Source: Prevotella sp. BV3P1 (GTDB lineage: Bacteria > Bacteroidota > Bacteroidia > Bacteroidales > Bacteroidaceae). Taken from it: DNA of 43,776 nucleotides. The notes beneath the pieces were generated by a model. That model did no database searches. It had not been told where the DNA came from and worked only from the letters and a program-made list of their open reading frames with translations. This document shows positions 8,387 through 17,695 of the stretch, piece after piece. The number at the start of each line of letters is the position of its first letter. The first letter of the stretch is position 1. The translations under genes and the position numbers were made by a program. The stretch spans positions 1-43,776 of the forward strand of contig NZ_AWXC01000009.1 of assembly GCF_000479005.1 (NCBI RefSeq), given 5' to 3'.

Positions 8387-10930
8387 TTACTTCACCGTTG
8401 TACGTTTTTCTTTAATCAACTTTATTTGTCTCAACAAATCTGCATAATGCAAAGCATTTACATCTTTACTTACTAAGCTCTGCGCTTTACAGAAAGTTTC
8501 AACTTTATTCATAAGCATTTGTACATACAACAGTGCATCACTTGTTATACTCGAAGAAGATGATGGCTGTACTCCCATCAACGATGCTAAAGGATTAGGT
8601 GCAGCAGGCTTCTTATTTATAGGATTAAGTATTTGATCCATACATCCTAAAAACGAACGCTCTAAAGTTCTGCGAGTAATGTTTTTAATTTCAGAATCTT
8701 TCCCAAGAGGTTTCCATATTGCGTTAAACACATCTGTAAGATAGTCTGGCAACTGATAAGCTGCAGGATTATCAAACGATCTGTTGTATATTTTAGTCAA
8801 TGTTTCCATAGAGAGTAATGAAGACAACACACGAGTTTGCTGACGAGAAATACTCGTGATGGCATCATGTCCTGTTATACAAGTAATGTTAGATGGATAC
8901 AGCCATACAGGAGCATCAAAGAGCTGCTTTTCTAAAAAGACTATAGCCTCTTTCTGCCGATCTTTAGGTGTTGCTTCATAAGGTTTCCGCCCAGGCAAGT
9001 TATTAACATAACGTCCCCCAACATTCTTTAGGACGTGCTCTACATAATTATTAAATTGATTGCAAGTATTGGAATACATTAATTTAAGATGATTATACTT
9101 ACCATCCGTCTGCCTTGTCCATTCGGGCAGTTTTACAATCAGACGCTTCAAATTCTTGATTCCATAATCAGATGCTTTCACATTGTTGTCACCCAAATCC
9201 TCAATCTGTGAACGTGGGTCCTCGTTCTTTCCTTCACCGCCAAACCACAGCTTTGGGTTATTGCTCAAAACCTTTGTTGTCTCCTTGCGCAAGGCGTCAC
9301 GCTCTTTAAATTCATCTTTGAACTCTGGACGATATTGATACCCCCACTTAATAGCCCACTTGTCATAGTCATTAATTCGCGGGAACAGTCCTCGCTCACT
9401 AATTCCATCTTCAGGTTGGGCAACATAGTTAAAACGTGCATAATCCATAATAGAAACTGTATGCCCATGCTTTTCTACCCATGCTTTATCACGTAGCTTT
9501 TCTACAGGGGTAGCATAGCTTGCGCCCATATTATGGCGTAATCCCAAAGTGTGCCCTACTTCATGAGATGACACAAAACGGATAAGCTCACCCATCAGCT
9601 GATCGTCAAAAGGTATTTTCTGTGCTCGCTTATCAAGTACTCCACATTGGGTCATATACCATTTTGTCAACAAATTCATCACATTGTGGTACCAACATAC
9701 ATGACTTTCTATAATTTCTCCACTACGAGGGTCAACGACATGAGGCCCATAGGCATTTTCTATTTCAGCCGGTAAATAACGTATTACATTAAAGCGAGCA
9801 TCATCAACGCTCATGTCAGGCCTGTTGTCAGGCCATTCCTTACCGATTATAGCATGCTTGAATCCTGCCGCCTCAAAAGCAACTTGCCAGTCATTTATTC
9901 CTTTTATGAGATAAGGTACCCATTTCTTAGGCGTTGCAGGATCGATATAAAAAACAATTGGCTTTATGGGTTCTACTAATTCGCCCCTCTTGTATCGTTT
10001 TACATCTTTCGGAACCAAACGAAACCTTCCAATAAATTCCTCTTTATCTGCTTTATGCTGCTTGTCGCTAAAATAAGTCACCTCATCTGTAAAATATCCA
10101 ACTCGCTCATCCCACAAGCGCTTACGCATAGGTGTTTTTGGCAACAATACAATACTGGTATTCAACCCCAAGGTTACCGTCCCTGTCTGTGCTGCAGCTT
10201 GATTGTATCCTGTTGCATTATAAGTTCGTGTAGACACCACTTCGATATTGATAGGATATACCTTCAATGTATCTATGAAAGTCCTATCGTCTATCAGTCC
10301 ACTCAAGCGGAGTGTTTTGCTGCCATTCGAAGAGAAGGACATTATTTTGTTCTCTGACTTAAAAAACTTTGTAACATCAATAAGATACATTTTAGGATCT
10401 TTGTTTTTCCCAATAATCTTGAAAGAAGCCACAATAGGATTTATCGTCGATGCTTTAAGTGTTCGCGAGATATTATCATTTTCATTGGCTAACTGTGACA
10501 ACACATAGGCACGCATTAACATGGTTTTGTCATCGCGCTTCTCAAAGTAAACAGTGGCCTCGTTCATCTCTTCACCAGCATATTTACCAAAATCTTGCGG
10601 TGTACCAGTTAGTCGCGTCACAGCCAAGAAATATCGTCCTAACAAGCTGTCTGGAATTTCAAAATACCATTTATCCTCTATATGACGAACAGTAAAAAGC
10701 CCTTTTAGCTGGCTACCTCCTTTTTTTATCAATTCATCATACTCATTCTTCTTCTCTTTCTTCTTTACAGCTACTGTATCTGTCTTAGACTTGACACTGT
10801 CCGCGGAAGCCACTTTACTCATACCCATAGTATCTGTATGAATCACATGACGATAATACGGATGTCCATGAAGACAAATACTGATAAATAGGAAACAAAT
10901 CCCAAAGGTTAATTTAGTTTTAAGAAACAT
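8387..10930 (-). CDS. Zinc-dependent metalloprotease (DUF5117/DUF4953 type), exported
   Basis: An 847-residue exported protein with a signal peptide (LTFGICFLFISICLHGHP). A lysine-rich linker near 45-70 precedes DUF5118/DUF5117-like beta domains. The catalytic zinc site HEVGHTLGLRHN is at about residues 455-466. The extended HExxHxxGxxH pattern marks the metzincin-like active site, followed by the Met-turn candidate SIMDYARFNY near 488. The family occurs in Bacteroidota near SusC/SusD-DUF4843-PKD-like operons, as here, and probably cuts proteins or peptides whose products are imported. It is transcribed on its own: 469 bases separate it from SusC, and it has a candidate promoter at 11102-11109. 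The exact substrate is unknown. Confidence 0.88.
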   Translation of the reverse strand: MFLKTKLTFGICFLFISICLHGHPYYRHVIHTDTMGMSKVASADSVKSKTDTVAVKKKEKKNEYDELIKKGGSQLKGLFTVRHIEDKWYFEIPDSLLGRYFLAVTRLTGTPQDFGKYAGEEMNEATVYFEKRDDKTMLMRAYVLSQLANENDNISRTLKASTINPIVASFKIIGKNKDPKMYLIDVTKFFKSENKIMSFSSNGSKTLRLSGLIDDRTFIDTLKVYPINIEVVSTRTYNATGYNQAAAQTGTVTLGLNTSIVLLPKTPMRKRLWDERVGYFTDEVTYFSDKQHKADKEEFIGRFRLVPKDVKRYKRGELVEPIKPIVFYIDPATPKKWVPYLIKGINDWQVAFEAAGFKHAIIGKEWPDNRPDMSVDDARFNVIRYLPAEIENAYGPHVVDPRSGEIIESHVCWYHNVMNLLTKWYMTQCGVLDKRAQKIPFDDQLMGELIRFVSSHEVGHTLGLRHNMGASYATPVEKLRDKAWVEKHGHTVSIMDYARFNYVAQPEDGISERGLFPRINDYDKWAIKWGYQYRPEFKDEFKERDALRKETTKVLSNNPKLWFGGEGKNEDPRSQIEDLGDNNVKASDYGIKNLKRLIVKLPEWTRQTDGKYNHLKLMYSNTCNQFNNYVEHVLKNVGGRYVNNLPGRKPYEATPKDRQKEAIVFLEKQLFDAPVWLYPSNITCITGHDAITSISRQQTRVLSSLLSMETLTKIYNRSFDNPAAYQLPDYLTDVFNAIWKPLGKDSEIKNITRRTLERSFLGCMDQILNPINKKPAAPNPLASLMGVQPSSSSSITSDALLYVQMLMNKVETFCKAQSLVSKDVNALHYADLLRQIKLIKEKRTTVK

Positions 10931-11295
10931 GATAAAAAATATTTAGTAATCTTTATTCTTTTTGGATTAACCACACTACTTCGTTTATTTTGATTTTTAT
11001 TGTACCTATAAATCTATTTAAATGCTTAGAGTCTGACACTCTGTAAATACAAATTGAGTTAAGGTGTAACATAAGGTTGTAACAACACCGTAGACCAACC
11101 GCAAAGTTAGGTTTTTTTTCTTATAACTATCATTTTTCAAGCAAAATCTTTCAAAAAAATCAATATTTAATTCCGCCAACGGGTATAGGTATTTTTTATT
11201 GCAATCGTTCTTCCACATAGTTGTTGACTGTTAGTCAACCTGTTTTAGGTAAAGACAAGATTGAATAGATAGATATAAAGTTGAGATGTTATTTT
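10931..11295. other. Intergenic region with metalloprotease promoter
   Basis: 365 bases without a credible gene. It contains the candidate -7 box at 11102-11109 and a small inverted repeat GTTGACT/AGTCAAC at 11223-11239 downstream of the regulator gene, which may end that transcript. Confidence 0.5.
11102..11109 (-). promoter_or_regulatory. Candidate -7 box (TAACTTTG) for the metalloprotease gene
   Basis: TAACTTTG followed by C on the minus strand is an exact fit to the Bacteroidota -7 element. It implies an untranslated leader of about 165 bases before the ATG at 10930. A -33 element is not obvious. Confidence 0.55.
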
Positions 11296-14200
11296 TTAAA
11301 GTGCGACGATAAATTCCGTGGGACTTTTTCCATAAAACTTTTTAAAGACTTTGGAGAAATAGTTGGGGTCTGAAAACCCGCAACGGTAAGCTGTCTCGGA
11401 AACAGAAAATCCTTTCATGAGCAATTCGGAGGCCAGCGCAAGTCGTTTGTGACGGATGTATTCACCGATAGACATGTTCAGAAGGTTTTTCATTTTGGTG
11501 TGCAGCAGACTTCGACTGATAGCCATTGCTTGCGTGATGTCGGTTACAGCGAACTCGTTGTTGCTGATATTCTTGTCAATCAGTTGGTTGATTTGCAAGA
11601 TAAACTTTTTGTCGATGTCATTGAGCGAGCTGGTTTCAATGTCTTCGGTCTTGGTATTTTTAATCTCGGTCTGACGTGTCTTGACCAGTTGGATGATGTT
11701 CTTAACTTGCAGATCGAGCACCTGTGGGTCGAAGGGTTTGGACACATAGGCTTCAGCTCCGCTCTTGTAGCCCGCCACCACATCTTCCTGCTCGTTTTTG
11801 GCCGTCAGAAGAATGACGGGAATGTGAGATGTGGTGACGTCCGATTTGAGCTTGGAGCAGAAGCTGACTCCGTCCATGATGGGCATCATCACATCACTGA
11901 TGACAAGTTGGATAGATTCGTTTTGAGCAACTTCAATTCCTTCTTTTCCGTTGGTAGCAGTGTAAACGTTGTATTTGGGAGAAAAGTAATTGGTAAGGAA
12001 AGTAAGCATATCAGCGTTGTCTTCGACGATTAAGATAGACATTTTGTAGTCTTCTTCCATCACAATATCTTTTGAGGCATTGTTGATGTCTGTCATCGAA
12101 GGTGAGAAATGATAGTCGGTTAGCGGTACAATGACTTTGTCGTCGGTGATGAGAGATTGCCGGTCGAAAGCCTTAGCGTCTACATTCAGCAATATCCGGA
12201 AGGTGGATCCGTGCTGCAGCTCGCTCTTCAACTCTATTGTTCCCTTGTGTATGGTTACCAGTCGTTGGACTAGAGAAAGTCCGATGCCCCATCCCTTGTT
12301 GTTGGTATTGTATCCTCGTTTGGTTTGATAGAACTTCTGAAAGATGTTTTTCTGTTCTTCCTGAGCAATGCCTATGCCCGTGTCGGCCACTCTCACGTCG
12401 AGATAGGTGTAGTTGTCTTCTTGTCCTGTGATGATAGAGGCCTTGACCTTCACCTCTCCATTTTCAGGAGTGAACTTGATGGCATTGGACAACAGATTGT
12501 TCATGATGCGTTCAAGATAGGAAGGTGAAAACCATACGATTTCATCGTTGTTTTCACAATCAACGCTCAAGTTTAAATGTTTTTCAGCAGCACTTCTGCG
12601 GAACAGGTTTGCGAGAATTTTAATAAACTCTAAGGGGTTGCCTTGCTGAATATAGAACGGGAAATTATCCGACTCGACCTTGTTGAACGTTACCAGTTCG
12701 TTGATAAGTTCCTCCATCTTGTTGGTATTCTCAAGAGCTGTCTCCAGATGATGTTGTTCCGTTTCGTTCAATTTATCTTTATGGATACTTTTAAGAGGTG
12801 CAATGATTAGAGAAAGAGGTGTTTTCAGTTCATGGGAAACGGTGGTAAAGAAGTCGAATTTGGCACGGTCTACCTCTTCTATCTTTTTCTTCTCCATCAT
12901 GGCCATTTTGACTTTGTTCTTTTCGTTCAGTCTTATTTTATAGTAATGCTGAATATAGTAAACGATGATAGCGGCCAGCAAGAGGTAGAACAGATAAGCC
13001 CAAGTAGAGCGATAGAAAGGTGGTGCAATGATAATTTTAATTGCTTTTTCAGGTCGGTTTTCCCAACCGGTATTTGAATTATTGGCCCGTATTCGCAGTA
13101 TGTAGGTGCCGGGTTCCATGTTGTAGCTCACAAAGGTATGGTCGTTGCCCATCTCTCGCCATTGATTGTCTATACCGTCTACTTTGGTTTTGTAAATGAT
13201 AGACTCTGTTTGTCCGGGAGAAATAACACCATAATCAATCATGATGGAATGTCCCTGACGATAGGAGAGCCTGATTTCATGTGTGGCATCCAGCTCTTTC
13301 GTAAGTGGCGAGTTTGCTGATGCAGCGTTGATTTCTTCGCCGTTGATTCTCAAGGATTTGAGATGAACGTTTAGATTTGTGCTTTTGGAAACCATGTTTT
13401 CAGAACGAAACATAATCAGTCCGTTCACCGTTCCAAAATACATTCTGCCATCTTGTGTCAGCAGCGTTGAAGAGAAGTTAAACTGGTTGGTGGGCAAGCC
13501 ATCGTCGGTGGTGTATCGGTTAATGGTCCGGGTCTTGGGAATATATTGGAATAACCCTTGACTTGTGCTAATCCAGATACGGCCTTGTGTATCGGCATTG
13601 ATGCCGCATATCGTGCTTCTGGATAAGGTTATACCGTTCTCTATCTCAGAAAACTTTCCGGTTTTGGGATTGAGCACCTGCAATCCGTTGTTGTTGGTCC
13701 CCACCCATATCTTACCATCTTGGGCAGGATAAATGTATGTGATGTAGTTGTCTTTCAGCCCTTGTGCCTGTTGGGTGGCTTTCCAATGAATGATTTGATT
13801 TGTTTTGGTGTTGAGCTTATAAATTCCGTAGGCTACAGTACCAATCCACAGATTGTCTGCCTGATCGACAGCGAGCGCATAGATAAAGGCATGATTGAGC
13901 GAGGAGTGGTTTATCCTCCTGAATTTTTGGGCTTGCGGATCATACCAATGGAGGCCTTGTGTGGTCCCCACCCAAAGTTTTCCGGAGCTTTGCCTGGCAA
14001 AGTCAAAGATGGATACGGCAGACAGATTCATTGATAGTTCAAACCGTTTGACACTTCCGGAATTCAGATTATATCGGAACAACCCGTTTCTAAAAGTCCC
14101 AATCCAAATAATGTCGGCGGACTTGTCATGTAACAGACAATGCACGTTGGAGCCGAGTTGAGGAATGGAATTGAAAGGAGAGAAGGTTCCCCGCATGGGA

Positions 14201-15303
14201 TTATAGATATTCAGTCCGCCATCTTCGGTTGCTATCCAGAGTTCATGAGGATTTCTTTCAATGATTTGTCGCACAACCTTCCCCTGTAGTTTGTTGGGGC
14301 TGTAACTCGGTCCTTCCCATGAGAAGGGGCTGCTATTCTTTATCATATCTACGCCACCAAAATAGGATCCAATCCAAATGTTATGGTTGGAGTCTGACAG
14401 GATGGAATAAATAGCATTGTCGGACAACTGATTGATATTGCCAAATTGTTGTTTCAGCGTTTTGATACTCCCGTCTTGCCCAATAATCGTTACGCCTTGT
14501 TCGGTACCCAACCATATATTGTGTTTGTGGTCTTCGGTGATCACTCTCACCGTTCCGTCAGAAAGCTGATTGGCCTCATACACTCGCGTATTGCCTGTTT
14601 TCACGTCCAACGCCATAACTCCCTTCCCGTTCCGTCCTATCCATAGCCTGCCGGCATGGTCAAAAGTCATGGGGATGATACCGTCGGAGCCGGTAATGAA
14701 GTCCTTGTAGATACCGGTGTCTAACTTGGAAATTTGATTGAGTTTGGTGTTGTAGGCATAGATGCAGGAATTGGTAGCGACGTAGAGTTGGTCATCTTTG
14801 TCTATGGCGAGTGAAAGAATAAAGCCTCCGCCTAACGAAGGGAGAGGCGTGAACTTCCTGGCTTTCTCATCAAAGACACACAATTTCATGCCACCACAGA
14901 TAATTTTTCCATCGGATGTTTCGACAATCGATTCTATATAATATCCCGGCAGAATGAAGTTTTCAAAGTCGTCTGTAGCTGGTCTGTACAAACTGACGCC
15001 CTTCGAATGGGCCACCCAGACTCTGTGTTTTCGGTCGAGAAAAAGCGATTTCACAAAATTGTGGCTCAGCGAGGAGGGTTTGTGGGGTTCGTTGAAATAG
15101 TTTTTAATGGAATAGCCGTCGTAGCGGGCAAGTCCGTTGCGCGTTCCCAACCATATATTGCCTTGGTAGTCCTGTACCATTGCTTGTACCTGCTGATGCG
15201 GCAGTCCCTGCTGACTGGAGATGTGGAAGAACCTGTAATTGTTCGCCATCCCGGTACATAGAAATAGAAACGATAAGATGAAACTGTGGATTATTCTTGT
15301 CAT
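11296..15303 (-). CDS. Hybrid two-component system regulator (periplasmic sensor, histidine kinase, receiver, AraC domain)
   Basis: A single 1335-residue protein combining sensor, kinase and transcription factor. In order: signal peptide; about 14 two-bladed Reg_prop repeats at ~30-640 (GNIWLGTRNGLARYD and variants) forming periplasmic propellers; a Y_Y_Y domain at ~690-775 (YILRIRANNSNTGWENRP); a membrane helix at ~785-805; HisKA with SHELKTPL, phospho-acceptor His824; HATPase with DTGIGI; a receiver with Asp1137 in ISDVMMP; and a C-terminal AraC-type helix-turn-helix. Such proteins sense an oligosaccharide in the periplasm and activate a neighbouring polysaccharide utilization locus. Here the expected target is the SusC/SusD pair just upstream, facing the same way. 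All catalytic residues looked for are present, so it appears functional. Confidence 0.95.
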   Translation of the reverse strand: MTRIIHSFILSFLFLCTGMANNYRFFHISSQQGLPHQQVQAMVQDYQGNIWLGTRNGLARYDGYSIKNYFNEPHKPSSLSHNFVKSLFLDRKHRVWVAHSKGVSLYRPATDDFENFILPGYYIESIVETSDGKIICGGMKLCVFDEKARKFTPLPSLGGGFILSLAIDKDDQLYVATNSCIYAYNTKLNQISKLDTGIYKDFITGSDGIIPMTFDHAGRLWIGRNGKGVMALDVKTGNTRVYEANQLSDGTVRVITEDHKHNIWLGTEQGVTIIGQDGSIKTLKQQFGNINQLSDNAIYSILSDSNHNIWIGSYFGGVDMIKNSSPFSWEGPSYSPNKLQGKVVRQIIERNPHELWIATEDGGLNIYNPMRGTFSPFNSIPQLGSNVHCLLHDKSADIIWIGTFRNGLFRYNLNSGSVKRFELSMNLSAVSIFDFARQSSGKLWVGTTQGLHWYDPQAQKFRRINHSSLNHAFIYALAVDQADNLWIGTVAYGIYKLNTKTNQIIHWKATQQAQGLKDNYITYIYPAQDGKIWVGTNNNGLQVLNPKTGKFSEIENGITLSRSTICGINADTQGRIWISTSQGLFQYIPKTRTINRYTTDDGLPTNQFNFSSTLLTQDGRMYFGTVNGLIMFRSENMVSKSTNLNVHLKSLRINGEEINAASANSPLTKELDATHEIRLSYRQGHSIMIDYGVISPGQTESIIYKTKVDGIDNQWREMGNDHTFVSYNMEPGTYILRIRANNSNTGWENRPEKAIKIIIAPPFYRSTWAYLFYLLLAAIIVYYIQHYYKIRLNEKNKVKMAMMEKKKIEEVDRAKFDFFTTVSHELKTPLSLIIAPLKSIHKDKLNETEQHHLETALENTNKMEELINELVTFNKVESDNFPFYIQQGNPLEFIKILANLFRRSAAEKHLNLSVDCENNDEIVWFSPSYLERIMNNLLSNAIKFTPENGEVKVKASIITGQEDNYTYLDVRVADTGIGIAQEEQKNIFQKFYQTKRGYNTNNKGWGIGLSLVQRLVTIHKGTIELKSELQHGSTFRILLNVDAKAFDRQSLITDDKVIVPLTDYHFSPSMTDINNASKDIVMEEDYKMSILIVEDNADMLTFLTNYFSPKYNVYTATNGKEGIEVAQNESIQLVISDVMMPIMDGVSFCSKLKSDVTTSHIPVILLTAKNEQEDVVAGYKSGAEAYVSKPFDPQVLDLQVKNIIQLVKTRQTEIKNTKTEDIETSSLNDIDKKFILQINQLIDKNISNNEFAVTDITQAMAISRSLLHTKMKNLLNMSIGEYIRHKRLALASELLMKGFSVSETAYRCGFSDPNYFSKVFKKFYGKSPTEFIVAL

Positions 15304-15386
15304 AATGGGGTTGCAGATGTAGTAGGGCCATAATGAAGTATGCGTTTCCGCAAGGCAACACTATGGGCAGATTTGATATGTAAGTG

Positions 15387-15394
15387 CAAAGTTA
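15387..15394 (-). promoter_or_regulatory. Candidate -7 box (TAACTTTG) for the hybrid regulator gene
   Basis: TAACTTTG followed by CA on the minus strand, about 85 bases upstream of the ATG at 15303. An exact match to the TAnnTTTG consensus. It supports separate transcription of the regulator from susCD. Confidence 0.6.
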
Positions 15395-15696
15395 TACTAT
15401 TTTTGCCTTAATCGTGTCTCTTGGCTTTATAAATGCGGTTTCCTCTCATAGTGAGTTATTCTATTTCCGGATAATGCCCTTGATGTACGTTCTTGACATT
15501 CCCTGTTGCATAGGCTTGGGCTATATATCACCTGATGACTCTATTCATATTTTCTATAGTTCCATTTTCCACGAATGGTATATATGGGCAAAGTAAAACG
15601 TATCCATATTGTCAGTTTCCATTATTATGAGGGCTGACCAAAGCAATATTTGCAGAACACAACTATTCAGCTTCCAAATGCTTAGTAGAAACAATA

Positions 15697-15730
15697 TCTC
15701 CCCACCCCTTTAAGCAAAGGGGTGGGGAGA
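15697..15730 (-). terminator. 15-bp perfect hairpin after the SusC2/SusD2 operon
   Basis: TCTCCCCACCCCTTT pairs perfectly with AAAGGGGTGGGGAGA around a four-base AAGC loop, 33 bases past the SusD stop. The position and strength fit a transcription terminator. The U-run on the minus strand is poor (GATATTGTTTC), as often seen in this phylum. Confidence 0.65.
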
Positions 15731-15763
15731 GAGAGCTGTAACTATATATTAATTCTATAGATA

Positions 15764-17677
15764 TTAATATCCCGGATTTTGTACCAAGTTGGGATCTATC
15801 TGAATCTGGTCAATCGGAATAGCAAGCCAGTAACACTTGGGTGCTTCGATGGTGGAGCGATCAACATAATCACCATCATTCATCTCGGTGAGACGGTAAT
15901 ATTCTTTTGCTGTCCTTCCAGCAGTATTCCAAGATTTTTCCTTAGGTCTCAAAACCTTCTCGAGTATCTTCCAACGGCGAATGTCGTGAAATCTTCTACC
16001 CTCCATGGCCAATTCGTTAGAGCGTTCGTCTCGAATCACTTGTCTCAGCTTGGCTATGTCTGTCGGTATGCCCCCAGCGTAGCTCCACGACTTTTGGAAT
16101 GTGGGAAGTCCGCTACGCGTGCGCACTTTGTTGAGATATTCCAAACTTTTGGCGCTCAACTTGTGGTTATATTCCATATCTGCTTCCACATAGTTCAGGT
16201 ATAACTCGGCCAAACGCAGGTAAGGGAAGACCCATTTATTAAACGTGAACTGCTTATTTCTAGGATTGTAGGTATCTTTGGTGGACACCCATTTTTGGCA
16301 AAAATAGCCATTGTCACTTTGATACTCGTTGCCCTTTATGCCATCTTCTTGTTGAGGCTCCCCCCTGCGACACTTCAGCATCATCACGCCATTGTTGACT
16401 TCAAACGGTCCACGGTCGAATCCGATAGAAGCATAGAATCTCGGCTCTCTAAACGCATGGTAGGCAGAAGTCTGCTCTTTGGGAAAGAAAGGAGACTGCA
16501 CAATGTCAGTGGGCTTAAGGTTTTTTGTGTCTGGGTCGTCTTCCCAGGGCAAACCCTTCAACGTAAAGTATCGGGTTACGCAACTCCATGTGGGGAATAC
16601 ATATCCTCTAAAACCATCGCGGCTGTACTTATTATAGCCTACACGCGGTGCGAAATTCTTGATGCAATATCCTATTTCAGGCTGGTTGGCTATGCCGAAG
16701 AGTATCTCGTCCCAGTTGTTAAAGCTGCCCGTCTTTGGGCCAACGAAAGCCTCGTGATAGTTTGTGCCGCCCTGCAACATATTATCCGTGCTACCACCAT
16801 ACAATTTATAACCATTAGCCTCGCACAGCTTGATGGCATCCTCGGCGGCGTCCATGGCCTTCTTCCATTTCTCTCGGTCGTATGTCAAATTCATCAATGG
16901 CTTTCCATCCGGATTTTTGAAATTGGCATAAAACTCTGTGTTGCCATTGACCAATGGTGATGCAGCATATAAAAGTAAGCGCGCCTTGAATCCGAGCGCA
17001 GTGGCCGAAGTGGCCCTATTCTTCTCGCCATTGGTACGAACAGCAGGAAGCAGCTTAGCGGCCTCGTCGTATTTCTCAGCGATAAAGCTCACGCACTCAT
17101 CGTATGGCACGCGCATCTGATTGTTTTCAACATTCTGCGAGTACTCCTCTTTGGCTAAGAAAATTGGACCATAAAACTCCAACAAAATCTGATGGTAATA
17201 GCCTATGAGGAAGAGCGCCTCACCTTTCCATAGATTTATGTTCTCTTTGGTGATGTCCGGCACCTTGTCAAGGTTGTTCAACACGTTGTAGCACTTGCGA
17301 ATGGCACCCCAAATGTCTTTTTTCTGTGCGTCTACCGGATAGTTGTCAGCCGTATTGCTCCACAGTGCAAAGTAGGTGTTGGACGACGACTCATCGCCGT
17401 TTATCAAGCTCTTATAGTGGAACCAGCGTGTCGTTCCGCGGTGTCCAACGACCATTTCGTCCGATCCCATCAAGCCGGGAAAACCCTTTTGCGGCTGCAT
17501 GAAATCGGGTATCTCGCTATAACAGCCCACCACCATACGCTCTGCTTGGGTTTGTGTTTTGTAAATATCGGCTTCGGTGGCGTTGCCTGTAGGCACGACG
17601 TCTAGGAAATCACATGCCGACAGCGTTCCCGCCAGAATGGTGGCGAGCATTATTTTAATATATGATTTAGTTTTCAT
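15764..17677 (-). CDS. RagB/SusD family nutrient-binding lipoprotein of the polysaccharide locus
   Basis: About 637 residues from the chosen start. The open frame extends to a TTG at 17695, but the ATG at 17677 gives MKTKSYIKIMLATILAGTLSAC, a clean lipoprotein signal with lipobox LSAC, so that start is preferred. The mature N-terminus DFLDVVPTGNATEADIYKTQ is the classic SusD opening. A KGEALFLIGYYHQILLEFYGPI helix follows, and the C-terminal RSNELAMEGRRFHDIRRWK block is diagnostic of the family. It binds oligosaccharide at the cell surface and caps the SusC pore. It starts 18 bases after the SusC stop and is followed by a strong hairpin. The length is in the upper part of the family's range. 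Confidence 0.96.
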   Translation of the reverse strand: MKTKSYIKIMLATILAGTLSACDFLDVVPTGNATEADIYKTQTQAERMVVGCYSEIPDFMQPQKGFPGLMGSDEMVVGHRGTTRWFHYKSLINGDESSSNTYFALWSNTADNYPVDAQKKDIWGAIRKCYNVLNNLDKVPDITKENINLWKGEALFLIGYYHQILLEFYGPIFLAKEEYSQNVENNQMRVPYDECVSFIAEKYDEAAKLLPAVRTNGEKNRATSATALGFKARLLLYAASPLVNGNTEFYANFKNPDGKPLMNLTYDREKWKKAMDAAEDAIKLCEANGYKLYGGSTDNMLQGGTNYHEAFVGPKTGSFNNWDEILFGIANQPEIGYCIKNFAPRVGYNKYSRDGFRGYVFPTWSCVTRYFTLKGLPWEDDPDTKNLKPTDIVQSPFFPKEQTSAYHAFREPRFYASIGFDRGPFEVNNGVMMLKCRRGEPQQEDGIKGNEYQSDNGYFCQKWVSTKDTYNPRNKQFTFNKWVFPYLRLAELYLNYVEADMEYNHKLSAKSLEYLNKVRTRSGLPTFQKSWSYAGGIPTDIAKLRQVIRDERSNELAMEGRRFHDIRRWKILEKVLRPKEKSWNTAGRTAKEYYRLTEMNDGDYVDRSTIEAPKCYWLAIPIDQIQIDPNLVQNPGY

Positions 17678-17695
17678 CGTTCTGTATTTTTTCAA

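Larger units (their letters stand above)
15304..15763. other. Intergenic region between SusD2 and the regulator
   Basis: 460 bases with no credible gene on either strand. It contains the candidate regulator promoter (15387-15394) and a strong hairpin just after the SusD stop (15697-15730). The middle (15410-15690) shows nothing recognisable. Confidence 0.6.

Noticed and set aside
11449..12033. 194-codon plus-strand frame
   Set aside because: Antisense to the receiver and AraC domains of the hybrid regulator, whose motifs are all intact.
17678..17695. TTG start for SusD2
   Set aside because: The ATG at 17677 gives a proper lipoprotein signal; the TTG abuts the SusC stop and adds residues before the signal.
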